DNA of 64,000 bases from Chondrus crispus. Its lineage: Eukaryota; Rhodophyta; Florideophyceae; Gigartinales; Gigartinaceae. The DNA is taken from assembly GCF_000350225.1 (NCBI RefSeq), contig NW_005179165.1, positions 62,001 to 126,000 of the forward strand, read 5' to 3'. The notes under the pieces were generated by a model. That model worked only from the letters and a program-made list of their open reading frames with translations. It had not been told where the DNA came from and ran no database searches. Numbering within the stretch: position 1 is the first letter of the stretch; each line of letters opens with the position of its first letter. Shown here piece by piece: positions 41,057-52,000 of this stretch. The translations under genes were made by a program, and so were the position numbers.

Positions 41057-42034
41057 CACGTGTAAAAGCAAAAACACTCCGCGTGACGAGCTGAGCAAGT
41101 TTGATTTTCAACGTGTACACGTGTGATTTCTGTACACCGTGGCACCCTACAGTACTTCAGGAGCACGTTTGGTTTTCAAAGTGTACACGTGTGAAATATG
41201 TACACGGTTGCGGTGTACAGTACAATCTGAGCATGTTTCATTTTCTCCGCCTAACACGTGTATGACATGGACACATGTCCTCATTACACTGTTGGACGCG
41301 TACAGTACGCCTGCAGTCTTACAGACAAAGTGTAGAACCTTGGTGGCGGGTGCCTGGCACGTGCCAAAGGTTTACAGCGTCCATGGAGTGCAGCACGGGT
41401 ACAGCAGGACACAAAGATACCGTTGCGCGAGTTTTGAATTCGTAAGGCAAAATGTGCACTGTTGTAATTGACAGTGGACAGGACCTCACGAGAGATTCAG
41501 ATTCATAAGGCAACGTGTGCGGTGTAAACAGTCCTTGCAGGATTGATTTGAATTCGTAAGACAACGTGTGAGCTGTAAACGTGCCTTACGAATTTGTGCC
41601 ACGCTGGATTTGGAATAGTAAGGGAAATTGTGCTTTGCTGTGCTTTGTTGTACTGCCTTACTAATTTCTCCGTCATGACAGTGCTAATTCGTAAGGCGGT
41701 TTTCTGTTCTGTTTGTTGGGCCATCGCCAGTTTGGCTGAGTAGCAAGACGGGCACATGTGTTAGAGCCAATACATTTGTAGTATGTGTGTCGTAGTGTTT
41801 GGTAGTAGAGTTCTAGAAGATTGCAGAAGTGTATAAGTAGTGCCAGAAGTTGGCGACTCGAAGTAAATCGGTACCCAATCCTTCAACCTCACCTCATCAA
41901 CCGTCCTCCGATTTCCCTTTGCCCCGCTGACCTACCAATAGCATCCGTTCAAGAGCAAGCCTTCAAGCGAAGAAAACTGGAGAGATGTACTCGGGGAGGA
42001 ATAAAGGAAACCGACAATGAAAAGGAGAAAGAAG
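41057..42034. other. Right inner spacer of element B with iterated motifs
   Basis: 41100-41280 repeats GTGTACACGTGTGA-like blocks about every 60-80 bases. 41437-41705 then carries an array of ATTCGTAAGGCAA motifs in both orientations, listed separately. No gene. Confidence 0.6.
41437..41705. repeat. Iterated ATTCGTAAGGCAA motif array
   Basis: Copies or near copies at about 41439, 41501, 41549, 41617 and 41687 (plus) and at about 41583 and 41657 (minus, CCTTACGAATT/CCTTACTAATT). Most plus copies are followed by (C/A)(G/T)TGTG. Spacing is irregular. Likely protein-binding sites, perhaps for the transposase or the ParB-like protein. Confidence 0.6.
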
Positions 42035-42222
42035 GAATGTTCTGTGGGATTGGGGAGAAGCATTGTCGCTTTCCGGGATTGGAAACTTCGTTTTCGTGCA
42101 AAGCATGCGGCGTAGGAATGCATGACTTATGTGACTGGGCCAAAGTCGTGAGAAACGTAAGCGTCGAGTCACGAGAAATGGTTGCGGTTTGCTCGGAGAA
42201 GTGCTTTGCATTGGAGAAATGA
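42035..42222 (+). CDS. Small cysteine-rich ORF next to the right arm
   Basis: The frame 41821-42222 contains MFCGIGEKHCRFPGLETSF at 42035, then CKACGVGMHDLCDW and VCSEKCFALEK, with the stop at 42222, three bases before the arm. Eight cysteines and one histidine could bind two zinc ions, as in short zinc fingers or the Cys-rich ends of transposases. No counterpart was seen in element A. It could be a third gene of B or another captured exon. Confidence 0.4.
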
Positions 42223-42495
42223 GTTCGTTTACTTTCCAGACTTGAACACGACCGGTGAGATCCCCGATGTTGTCCAGCGCCTTACCAGGGAAGCGCTAGA
42301 CCCATTTGGAGAAGGTTGAAGACCCTCTTCCAGTTTGATGAAGGTTGTGCGGCGGCGGCATTTCATGTTTGGGTTGGGGGGGATGGGTGCCAGGGGGGTA
42401 CAAACGGGGGCGGAATGGGTGAGGATGGAGGTTTTTGTTTTTTCGTTTCGACAGGACAGAGGGAGGAGGTGGTGACGTGGTGGGACGGAGGAGCA

Positions 42496-42751
42496 CGCTT
42501 GGGGAATGGTTGGAAGGGGTCAAGCTGCACGCCGGCGCACATCTCAACGAAGTCGTGCAGCATGCCCTTTTGGAGGAGCCTGCATGCTCTTCACATAACA
42601 CGCTCCCCGCGCTCACGAGCAAGTAGAGCCTATTAATTGCGAGCGGGGTCTCTTGGACGCGCTCGTGCAGCTCGCGGATGAGGGCGACTCGGCGCACGCT
42701 CTCCATGACGTAATGCTGTGTGGGGCTGTGCGTTTGCTCAGTACACGGCAC
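42496..42751 (-). pseudogene. VPS35 fragment 2 (right arm copy)
   Basis: Inverted copy of 35575-35830 with the same frame change. The peptide in this copy differs by only a few residues (RRVALIRELHERVQE). Confidence 0.7.
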
Positions 42752-42775
42752 CTTACACGCCCCCAAAATAAACGA

Positions 42776-43254
42776 ATTCAGGGGAAAATGTTTTTCGACG
42801 TAGGGAATGGGAAATTCGTACCCAGTACCGTAGTCACCTTTTATAAGAAGCCGAAGCCGCGCAAAATCGTAGAGCTTTCCGATGGCGTCTTTATCGCTCT
42901 CTACGAGGAGGACACCTTTGTCTCAGATTTGAAGAATAACTCGCGACTCTTGCTCACGGCTTCGGATGACCAGTTGCTGAACACCAATGACTTAGACTCG
43001 GGGCATGCTGCAAAGACATGTCGGGGGCATGAAGGGTTGGTTCTGAGTGCGGCCGGGTCAGATGATTCGGAGTTTATTGTGAGCGGGGGAGTGATAGGAC
43101 TGTCAATATTTGGGATCGGCGGATGGGGGAAACTTTGTATATCTGTAAGGGACACCGAGATTCGGTTTGGGGAACGACGTTTGAAATGAAGGGGATGAAG
43201 ACAGTAGCGGTTTATGATGATGGGTCTATTAGCGCTATAGATTGCAGCGGCAAG
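42776..43254 (+). pseudogene. WD40 fragment (right arm copy)
   Basis: Inverted copy of 35072-35550, with single-residue differences such as SAAGSDDS for SAAASDDS and the same internal frame change. Confidence 0.65.
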
Positions 43255-44123
43255 GTTTGATCAAAGCGAAATTCAGAGGCTCGGAAGGAAGTTAGGTGAA
43301 CCTCGAGCACCGAACGCGGAGTTGAACATAACGAAGCTGGGAAGCCAATGTGTACTAAGATGTAGGGATGTGTCGACTAGACGATTCAACTTTAGTGTAC
43401 AACCCAGTGGAGAAGGTGGCAAAGGGCAAGGTGAGGAGATGGGCTTAAGGAACTAGCATGCTAATAAATGAGAAAGTGGTATGACGCCTCTTTCGTAGAA
43501 GAAAGCGCGATGTACAAGAGTGTTGTACAAATACAGAAAAGTATACAGGTAGACCAGGTGGAGCGAGAACCGAAAAAGGAGGGCATGAGGGTGTCGTCTT
43601 GGTGTGAACAAAATTGCGAAAGAAATGTGCGCAGTACCGGATTGGCGAGCAGGTACTCCTCGACGAGGACCTCGTCGAGCTGCAGCGAGTCGAGCTCGTG
43701 CTGCAGGCCGAGGACTGCGGGTCAGACATGAGCGAGCGGCCCGGGCCGGAGTCCATGAAGTCGACCTCGGAGAAGTTGCGCGACTGGATGCGGCGGCGGG
43801 AGCCGCCGGGGGCCACTTCACCCCCTGCAGGGGGGTGAGGAGGCGATGGTTGGGGCCGAGAGGTGCGAGGGGCGGGAAGTGAGAGGGTAAAGAGGCGGTG
43901 GTAAGATGCGGGAAATGTGTGGTCGGGTGGAACGGGGAGAAGCGGGATCCTTTTGTTCAATGCCGGGCGGGGATGGGTGACGGCGCCCGCGGGACGGTGG
44001 TGCGGGTGTAAGTGCGCAGCATGACGGAGGGGTCGGAGCGGGGAGCAGCTGAACAAGAACACAAACCACAGTTTTGCTGTTCGACATAGCGAAATCGCGC
44101 GGAACGAGACGACGAGAGTAGCG

Positions 44124-44575
44124 CTAAACTCTTTCCGGCGAGTATTGATAAATATGCTCCTTAGCGAGAGGTTGAGTGTGATCGCCGGTGAGCACGTCGT
44201 CCGGGTGGGGTGGCGAGACAGCAGGAGGAAGGGGGATAGTCTTAGTATGGACAGCTGGACTCTTGTCCATGTTTGAGAGCTCTGGAGGCAGCACACAGCA
44301 CCAGACACAAGCGAGGATAGTGATGATGGCAGAGCCAGTAGCAATAGAGATGACTGCGATGGCGAGTTTGCGGAGCAACGTACTGGGCGGATGAGAAGGG
44401 AGGGGGCCAGCGCCAGGACCACCCGGTCTATTGCCCCCAGCTAGTCCTGGGGGTGGGGTGCTGTTGTCAGGTGCAGTTGTTGGTGAAGCTTGAAGGGCTG
44501 CTTCTGGCTTTGGACAACCGAGAATGTGAGAAGGAAGACGAAGATGAGAAGGACGAAACGAATGGAGACCGCCAT
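44124..44575 (-). pseudogene. Signal-peptide/membrane-protein remnant (right arm copy)
   Basis: Inverted copy of 33751-34202. Same signal peptide, frame change and membrane helix. Confidence 0.5.
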
Positions 44576-44605
44576 GGTGGGCTCACACGACGAAACGGGA
44601 TGAAG

Positions 44606-44733
44606 GGCAATTACGAGCGGGGTCTCCTGGACGCGCTCGTGCCGCTTGCGGATGGGGGCGCCTCGTCGCGCGCTCCATGAAATACACCTCGCTCTCCAGG
44701 CGGTACGTGTCCAGCGCGCGGCACACCAGCGCG
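44606..44733 (-). pseudogene. VPS35 fragment 1 (right arm copy)
   Basis: Inverted copy of 33593-33720, next to the palindrome at 44779-44829. Confidence 0.6.
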
Positions 44734-44778
44734 CGGCGGGATGTTATTTTTTATGTAATAAGAATATTTATATCCATG

Positions 44779-44829
44779 GATCAGTATTGTGACTCGGGCA
44801 TACCGTATGCCCGAGTCACAATACTGATC
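44779..44829. repeat. 51-bp perfect palindrome (right arm copy)
   Basis: Same palindrome as 33497-33547. The central base is C here, as expected for the inverted copy. Confidence 0.95.
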
Positions 44830-45942
44830 GCGGCGTGGCACGTATGCCGCATACGTCTGAACACTTCAGCCACTGCTGCTCCGTTGTGCACCCCTCGCGG
44901 TCGAACTGAACGTAAAGGAGGTTTTGCCCCATCAAGACCTCCATCGGACTGCCGTGTAGCACCTCCTCGAGCGCTTGCCGAGCATCATGTGCTCGAATCA
45001 CTGGGAAGTCGGGATCAGCATCTCTGAAATGCCACCTATATGCAATCTCTTTCTGCGACAAGAAGCTCGTAGGTGTGCTGTCCTCAATTCGTTTCAACGA
45101 CAGATCGGCCAAATCAAGCGCGTCTCTCATTGCAATGAGATCATGGGGGCTTAATGAGTCATCCCAAGTTTCGTCGCGTTTCCCGACTGCAGTATTTCCG
45201 GTTGTTTCGAACGTCTCCTCCTCTCCACACTCTACCAATCCACTCATTCTACAGCCCCCAAACCTCTCCCGTAAAAGGTCTGACCATCGCGCAGAAAACT
45301 CGTGTTCTACGGCAAAACCAAGGCCTACTCTTCTGAACCAATCCATGACTGTGTTCTTTTGCCTCTGTCGCAATGAACACAATATTTTGATCACAACTGG
45401 CAAGACGGCGCAGAACTTCGAGAAGTTACTCAGAGGGTTCCGCCAACTCTGACCGACTCTCAACCGTGGGAAGAGTACCATCGGAATCAAAGGAAAACAA
45501 TCGTTTCTCCTTCGTAGCACGGTATGAATATCTAACATGGTGTGTTGGTATCGGAATTAGTTGTATCGCTTTTGCCTTGCGATTCGCGGAGTATGTGACT
45601 ATATCGTCAATGAATCGAACGCGAGATGCGGACGCAGTGTGCAAGTCGACATGGCGGTATACTTTCTGGTGTTTCAACTCTCTCTCGAAGTCGGGCATTT
45701 CCAGGCTCTGAAAAATTGCATCGCTGTCCATTATCAACGTTCCAGAGATTCACTAGCAAAGCACCCGTTAAGTTTTTTGCGGCTCCTGTGAACTCGCTCA
45801 AGATGAGAACACCATTTTGCTCTGTTTCACATATGATGTACACATGACTCACAAGATTCATTCCGTCTCGAAGCGATGTGATTGTAGAACAGCTCCACTG
45901 GAAAAGAGGGGTGGTCTGTTTAGTTCTTGAATGAGCTCTCAA
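44816..45942 (-). pseudogene. Trehalose-6-phosphate synthase/phosphatase fragment (right arm copy)
   Basis: Inverted copy of 32384-33510. The terminal 240-codon frame differs from the left copy at about half a dozen residues (for example GLVECG for GLLECG), so the arms have begun to diverge. Confidence 0.8.
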
Positions 45943-46286
45943 ACCAAATTTTCATACGCATCCGATAGCGAGGCGCGGCACCATATCATGGATCATTGCC
46001 TCCGCACTTCATGGGTCAAGATTGTCGAATCTGTAGGTCATCGACATAAACGCAGAGTAGACTGATCTACATAATGACTCCAAGGAGTTATCCACTCTTT
46101 GAAACCGTGAATTTCACAATTTCACAAAAATTACACACTTTGCTGCAGTGCGCAAAGAATAAATATACTCTCCAGAATTAGCGACCTGTGTCTAAAAGCC
46201 ATAAATAGGCTTAAATTCGGCTTAGGCAATATTCTAACGCAGTTCTTTTTAAGAAGGAAAAATCTTTTTAATAACCAATCACTGTT

Positions 46287-47897
46287 CTCATTCTCTTCTG
46301 TTGCGCTCTGGAGCACTTTGAACCAGTCCTGAAACTGTACAGGAGAACAAGAAATGAAAGCGTGACCGCCATCACGGAGCCATGTGCTCGCGCACTGTGC
46401 AACTTGCTCCATCTGATTCTTGCTCAGGAAGTCATGCTCTGAGTTCGGCTGTTCGTTTTCTCGACGGTGATTGAAGGGAGGATCCGTTAACAGCAGCTGC
46501 ACTTCTCCCTCATACCCTCCATATGGTGAGAGAGAATCGTCCATTTCTTGGAGATCCTCGAAGGAACATTCATAGACTCGTGCATACTTCATCATTTCAC
46601 TTTGAAGTCTTTCGCAAGCCAGGAAACATTCGCAGTTCTCCGCTCCATTGCATTCCTTCACATCCAGGAACACTTCTACACGTTTATAATGTGAAGTTCC
46701 TTGAGCAACGGGGTGAACTTCTGTGGGACCTCGACTTGAGTCATCGTTGGAGAGTAGTCCACGTCGCCTGGTCTTTATGATCCTTTGTTCAATTGTGGGT
46801 AGCTCAGGAGGAGCTGCAGCGCTGCCTGGAGAGGGCAGGGACCCCCTGATTGATGACCCGTAAGCTTCTTCGACGTCCCTGAACCTCGGCGGAAGAGATT
46901 CGTTGACTGGATCGGATTGCAACTTGCGAAGCATATCCATCTGCTCACTCGCTTTCCCGCTGTACAGAGAATCAAAGAGCACCACTGATTTGACGTCTTC
47001 TAGAAACAGTTCAGCTATTTCGCGTAAGTTTGCGTCCAGACGTTCTTCCCTAGTGAAAGCTTCCGCGTCGACTTGATCAGAACTCAACGACGCTTGCATT
47101 GAAAGCTTCAGACAACGACTCTGCACAGAGGGCGCAAAACCTTCTGCCCTTCTCTTGATGACATGAAACGTAAATGTTTGGCCGTTGAACAAGATATAGG
47201 GTGCCACCATAACCTCAGCTGATGGGAAGTGAACAGAATGCGCGAATACGTCCCAGGCTCGAATAACGATTTGAATGGCGAACCCGATGGGCTGGCCTAC
47301 TTCCCTAGTGACAGTGAAAGATGGCAAAACGGCTCTGCCTAAGCCTTCGACTGCTGCTTTCTTGTGCTTCTTCTTGGGTGGAGGTCTGGTACAGGCACTT
47401 TCTCCCCTTGCTGTCTTCTTAGGCCCATACATTGCCTGAACTGCAAGCACGGTAGATATGAGAAAGAAGATTCTCTCAAACTGAGTAGCAATAGCTGAAC
47501 GAAACCCTTCGTTACCTGCTTTTGGTGCTCTCTTATGAGCAGTAAAGAAAGAGGAGACCAGCAACGAGTACTTGCGATACTGTTCGGGAACGAGCGTGTA
47601 GTGGTCCCACGCACGACTGTCAAAGGTGAACTCAAGCCTCAGCGAGCAGCATACGCGATAAGCCTGATCCATATAGTTTGTTTTCAGCTTCTCGATACCG
47701 CTGGCATTACTTTCTTCAACTCCACATCCAGCCAACAAATCCATTACGGCCTGCATTTGAAGTGCCTCACTCGTCTTCATCCATTTCAAGACTTCCGAAT
47801 AGGCCACGCTTCCTTCTTCTGGGACTCCCTTACTCCTAAAGTACGCGGAACAAGTAGGAGGGAAGTACCTCAAGACGAGGTCTTCGGCCTTCACCAT
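46287..47897 (-). CDS. DNA amino-methyltransferase C, 3' end cut off by element B
   Basis: The frame starts at 47897 (MVKAEDLVLRYFPPTCSAYF). The first 400 residues are unrecognised and include a Lys-rich patch (PPPKKKHKKAA). Near residue 475 comes YEGEVQLLLTDPPFNHRR, the (D/N)PP(Y/F) catalytic motif, followed by WLRDGGHAFISCSPVQFQDW, the strand-helix pattern that follows it in methyltransferases. The native sequence ends at 46287; the last codons to 46131 are read from element B's arm. The AdoMet-binding half, which should follow in beta-class order, is gone. Divergent from the ParB-dioxygenase gene, with mirrored 66-bp promoter-proximal sequences. Adenine versus cytosine specificity cannot be told. 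Confidence 0.65.
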
Positions 47898-47952
47898 TTC
47901 TCAACGTCGATAGCGAGCTGACAATGTAGTGCGTTAGTAACTGTGACTTAGA

Positions 47953-48018
47953 TCTGTTCGGGTATCCCCAAACAGCTCCCGATAGGAACCTTACTTCGGC
48001 GTCCTTCCCCTATAAGAA
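47953..48018 (-). promoter_or_regulatory. Mirrored promoter/leader block of methyltransferase C
   Basis: Read on minus: TTCTTATAGGGGAAGGACGC ... GATACCCGAACAGA, ending about 55 bases before the methyltransferase ATG. It is an inverted copy of 48954-49019 with two or three mismatches. TTATAGG could act as a TATA-type box. The block looks like duplicated core promoter plus 5' leader. Confidence 0.6.
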
Positions 48019-48953
48019 ATGCCACCAGAGTACCACGCTGAAGCCAAGACAACAAGTAATATACACTGAGTTTCGGTTGCAAGCAAGTGGAGAGGACAAA
48101 CCGCAGGTGCGACTCGCGATACAACAGCCTGAAGACCTCTCAAAGCAAGGAAATCAATCTGCGTGGTTGATAAAGGGGCGGTCCAGACGGACGTAAATGC
48201 AACAGGCCCCTCCTGGACGGTATAGTGTGCACTAGTACGAAAGTGCTGTAACAGAAGAGAGTGGAGCGGTCGCAGTCATTGAGGTTAGTCCGCATTGGTG
48301 GCGCAGTCTAAACGGTTGTTGCAGTGGTCCTGGCGGTGCCTAGAGCATGATTCACATTTTCTACATGTAAAAAATTAACCCTGATTCCAATGAAATTTCG
48401 CTGATTTTTTCCACATGTAACTTACATGCGCAGATCTGCACCTGGGCCCTAGGCCAGAAACAAAAACAGGTGCTTGGAACCTCAAAAACTGTATGATTTT
48501 AAAATCAGTGCAGGGTTCCACCAATGCTTGACCAGGGCGCAATCACTGACCAGTGTACAACCACTCGTGTAGCTTCAAATCCAACTCACAGTTGCGGCCC
48601 TTTACCGCACCACCCGTCCTTCTTTATCGGTCTTTTGCCCAAACTGACGCTTTCTTTGTCACAACTGGCGCACTTCAAATCTCTCTCCTCTTCACATACA
48701 CCATCGCTGCATAGCACAGCAGCGCTTCTCCCCTCTCGTCATCGCCGTGGTAATCTCTGTTTCCTGGACGGCTTATTCCGCCTTTCTGTTTCACGCGTCA
48801 CGTCTATCTCTCTATCATCGTTCAGGTTGCTGGTTCTCTGGCTGCTAGCGACAGCGCGTTGGGTTAGGCAAGCAAAATCTGAGTGACCCCTTCTTGCAGG
48901 GTTCTCTCTTCGGAAAGTGGATTGTTGGTTATTGGTTTTTGGTCTGAGTCTAA
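48019..48953. other. Divergent spacer of region C
   Basis: About 0.9 kb between the mirrored promoter blocks. It includes ACATGTAA motifs (48365, 48414, with TTACATG at 48422) in an AT-rich stretch; no credible gene. The alternative reading is that 47953-49019 is a small TIR element of about 1.07 kb inserted between the two genes. Confidence 0.4.
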
Positions 48954-49019
48954 TTCTTATAGGGGAAGGACGCCGAAGTAAGGTTCCTATCGGGAGCTGG
49001 TTGGAGATACCCGAACAGA
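48954..49019 (+). promoter_or_regulatory. Mirrored promoter/leader block of the ParB-dioxygenase gene
   Basis: TTCTTATAGGGGAAGGACGC through ATACCCGAACAGAA, about 40 bases before the ATG at 49061. Inverted copy of 47953-48018. Confidence 0.6.
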
Positions 49020-49060
49020 ATTAGACAGGTTTCAAGTTGGTCAAGTTTAGAGACTCAAGA

Positions 49061-52000
49061 ATGGCCCCGAAGAGTCGTAAATCTCCTCAGAGTCGTAAGA
49101 CTCCTCAGGGGCGCAGGAGTGCCCGTGTTACGAGACAAAGGGCTTCACCTGCGTCTCAAAGTACCGCTCCTGGCCGAGCATCTTCTGGTTCCGGTCCGCA
49201 GTCTGCAAAGGACCGTGGTTTTGTTGGGGGGCCAATGTGGTTCTGTTTGCTCGTGTAAGTGCTAACGATGCACGCGTGAGGGTTGGAACTGCGAGCTTGT
49301 TCGGAGAAGAGGGTGGAAGACTACTTTATAACGTGCATGGCCACGACATGAGGGAACTTCTGAATCGGACCGAAATCGCGCCTATCTGGAACACAAGTTG
49401 GGACACGGGTCGTGAGACAGTTACATATGCGTATAAAACTCCCTCAAACGAGGAAATGCCGCATCCCAAGACACTGGCTGACATTCAGGCCTCTCAACGC
49501 TATGCCTGGTCTCTGGATATGATGGAGGTTGAGGGAGATGCCCAAGTGGACATGATGGATAACGATCTCCCTGATGCACCCCGGCCTCCGCCTCAACAGC
49601 CTCTTGAGCAGAGTGCCTCCGCTCCTCTTACCCCTGATAACAACGGTACGCATGTTCGTAAGAGGCTCCTGAGGTATGAGAATCAAGAAGAAGGCCCTCC
49701 AGTAAAGAGAATACTCCTGGATACCCCTGCGCGAGGTGATGAGGGAAGGCCTGCTCCCCCAGCTATCGAGATGGTTAAGACACCCGAAGAGGATAATGTG
49801 ACCCCTCATCCACCAGCTGATGAGGGTGATAGTCCAGGAGACCCCGCAATCACCGCCCAGATTGGGGCTGGAGCTCTTCGAATGTCTGATTATATGCCCA
49901 TAAATGTGATGGTGAACATCAACAGCGTTGAGTTACCCGACTATGGTCATGCGGCGAGAGAAACGGAAGTAGGACACGTCAGTGGTATGAGGGACCGCTT
50001 CTTGGGTAATGGTTATCTATCCAGCGCGGGAACCACTACAATGACTGTAACAGACAAGAGGTTCCTGGAGAATCCCGAAAGCTTCTTGGAAAGTGGTAGA
50101 CGTCTCCATCTCCCATCGAAGGGAGTCGACGGTGGGCACAGAAAGGAAGGTCTCGTGCAGGCGCAATCGTTAGCAAAGACACCGGAAGAGCGTGAAAAGC
50201 TAACGTGGGTACCAGCGCAGGTATATCTACGTCCTGATGGGCTGCCTATGTCCGACTTTGAGATTATCGGCGTCGGTGCCAATCTCAACGTACTCAACAG
50301 CACCGTTCGCAAAACAGACTTTGTCGACAACATCCATAGCGCCATGTCATGCATTCGCCTTATGATGGAACAGACTGGTGTGCAGTTGTCCACTCTGACT
50401 CGACGGTCTCTTGTTATGGTTATGGACTCCATGCGGATTCTACCTACTATATCAGCAAATCAGCGCGGACGATACGCAGCCATTGCTATGGGCCTTCTTC
50501 GAAACGGTATCCCCTCTAGTGCTCTCAAACAAGGCTCTGGGCAGATTGGATTGACCCACGTGGACAACTCAACATTCCTTGGCTTCGACAGGCTTTGAAT
50601 GTTGCTTGCTCTGCAGTGCTTGGATCTCTACCTAACAACTCCAGTACGTAGAGGTGCTTTTGAACAGTCAAGGGCACTTTTCTTTCAGCACATACAGGTG
50701 TTTTACATGCACATACGCGTATTAGGTACTGCGAGGAAGCTTTCTGCTGAGCAGTTGCTCGATTTGGATGTACAGATCACCACATCACGTGTCCAGGTAC
50801 GCAAAATCATCCGTAACAACATTTCCAAGTTTGTTTTCAAGGCTAAGCAGACACTGAATAGGTCTCTGGACACGAGGATTGCAAATCTCAGGCGCTACAT
50901 ACACAAGCATTTTGAAGGTGACCAGCCGAAGACACCGAAGCCGGCAGTCTCCGCCCCGTCACAGCCCCGCCGGACTACGAGGGCGAATGCTAGTAAGCCG
51001 CCTGCAAAGGCGCCTGTGCCTGCTGCTCTCCCATCGTTGGGTAAGAGGACTCTTAAGGCGAAGGGGACCGGTAAGGTTTCTCGTTTGAAGAAGCCATCCA
51101 AGGTTCTGGAACCGGTTCCGGAACTGGATGATTATCCGAAGGAACATGAAAAGTTCGCTGATGACCTCCCTGGCCTTCTACCGCCCGGCTTTAATGACCC
51201 CGAGCCTTGGAAGGGAGAGGATCAGCCAAGTTGGGCGCACTTTTCCGCACTTAGGCCTCATCTATGGGGAGGATGGGGAGAGGAGCACCAGAAAATAGAG
51301 CATCAGTCTCCGTGGTTGCGTTCGCTGTTCGTTCCGGAGAACCATCGTGCGCATGCATTCGTCAACTGCAGGCAAATGATGGCAATCCATCATGCGGTGT
51401 ACTTGCATGCCTCTCGTCTCCAACACAACTACCTCGGGACAACTACGGCACCTATTTTAGGGAGCAATTTACCGGCTCGCAAGAAGAGTCCAAACACTGC
51501 GATACGTTGGTCCCCGGATGATGCTCTTTGGGTTGCTGCCACGGAGAGAGATGAGCTTGCGAATGAGTACTTCGCTCGGCAAGCAAATTCCCCCGAGCAG
51601 CAAGGTTTCTGCATCATGGAGGGCTTCATGTCTGATAAAGACGTCCCCAAGGAACTGACAGAGCTCCCTAGTTGTGGTTGTAGCATAAACACCCCCAGCG
51701 ATAGGGGTGTATGCACAGTTCGACCGAGACCCCGTCCGATCGGGAAGACGGGGGTGAAGCAGGACACCAGCTAACGGCACCGGGCAGCGGGCCCGGGTAG
51801 CGTGGTAGAGCGGGAACGGGGAGGACGCCGGTACGCGCGAGCGGTTGGACGCCTCAACGCCCCGGCGCGGTACTGGGTAACGATCCAGTACCGACGGGCG
51901 GAGGCGGAGCCGACTCGTGGGCGTACCGCGCGCGTCCTCAACCCGCGCCCGGTGCCGCTCTAAGGTAGTTAGCTAACGCTACCTTAGAATAAGCGGGAAG

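Larger units (their letters stand above)
32040..46286. mobile_element. Element B: transposon with 4,062-bp inverted arms, DUF7869 transposase and ParB-methyltransferase
   Basis: Two arms of exactly 4,062 bp (32040-36101 and 42225-46286) are inverted copies, about 99 percent identical in the parts I compared, with no net length difference. The outer ends start AACAGTGATTGG, similar to AACACTGGTTTGG of element A. The 6,123-bp centre holds the transposase (-) and the ParB-methyltransferase (+), as in A. The arms carry fragments of at least four unrelated cellular genes. No 4-bp target duplication is seen: left flank CACT, right flank CTCA, and the flanks belong to different genes (Harbinger transposase, methyltransferase C). 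So B, or its flanks, was rearranged after insertion. Confidence 0.8.
42225..46286 (-). repeat. Element B right inverted arm
   Basis: Inverted copy of 32040-36101. It starts inside a duplicated 3' end of the transposase gene (42225-42319) and ends AATAACCAATCACTGTT at 46286, inside methyltransferase C. Scattered single-base differences, no net length change. Confidence 0.92.

Noticed and set aside
32040-46286. Element B as a Polinton or other virus-like element because of its size and long inverted ends
   Set aside because: No capsid, DNA polymerase B, packaging ATPase or retroviral-type integrase was seen; the gene set is transposase plus ParB-methyltransferase.
49037-49258. 73-codon ORF as a separate small basic protein
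   Set aside because: It is in phase with the 5' part of the ParB-dioxygenase gene, and the frame changes in a G-run, so it is better read as that gene's N-terminus.
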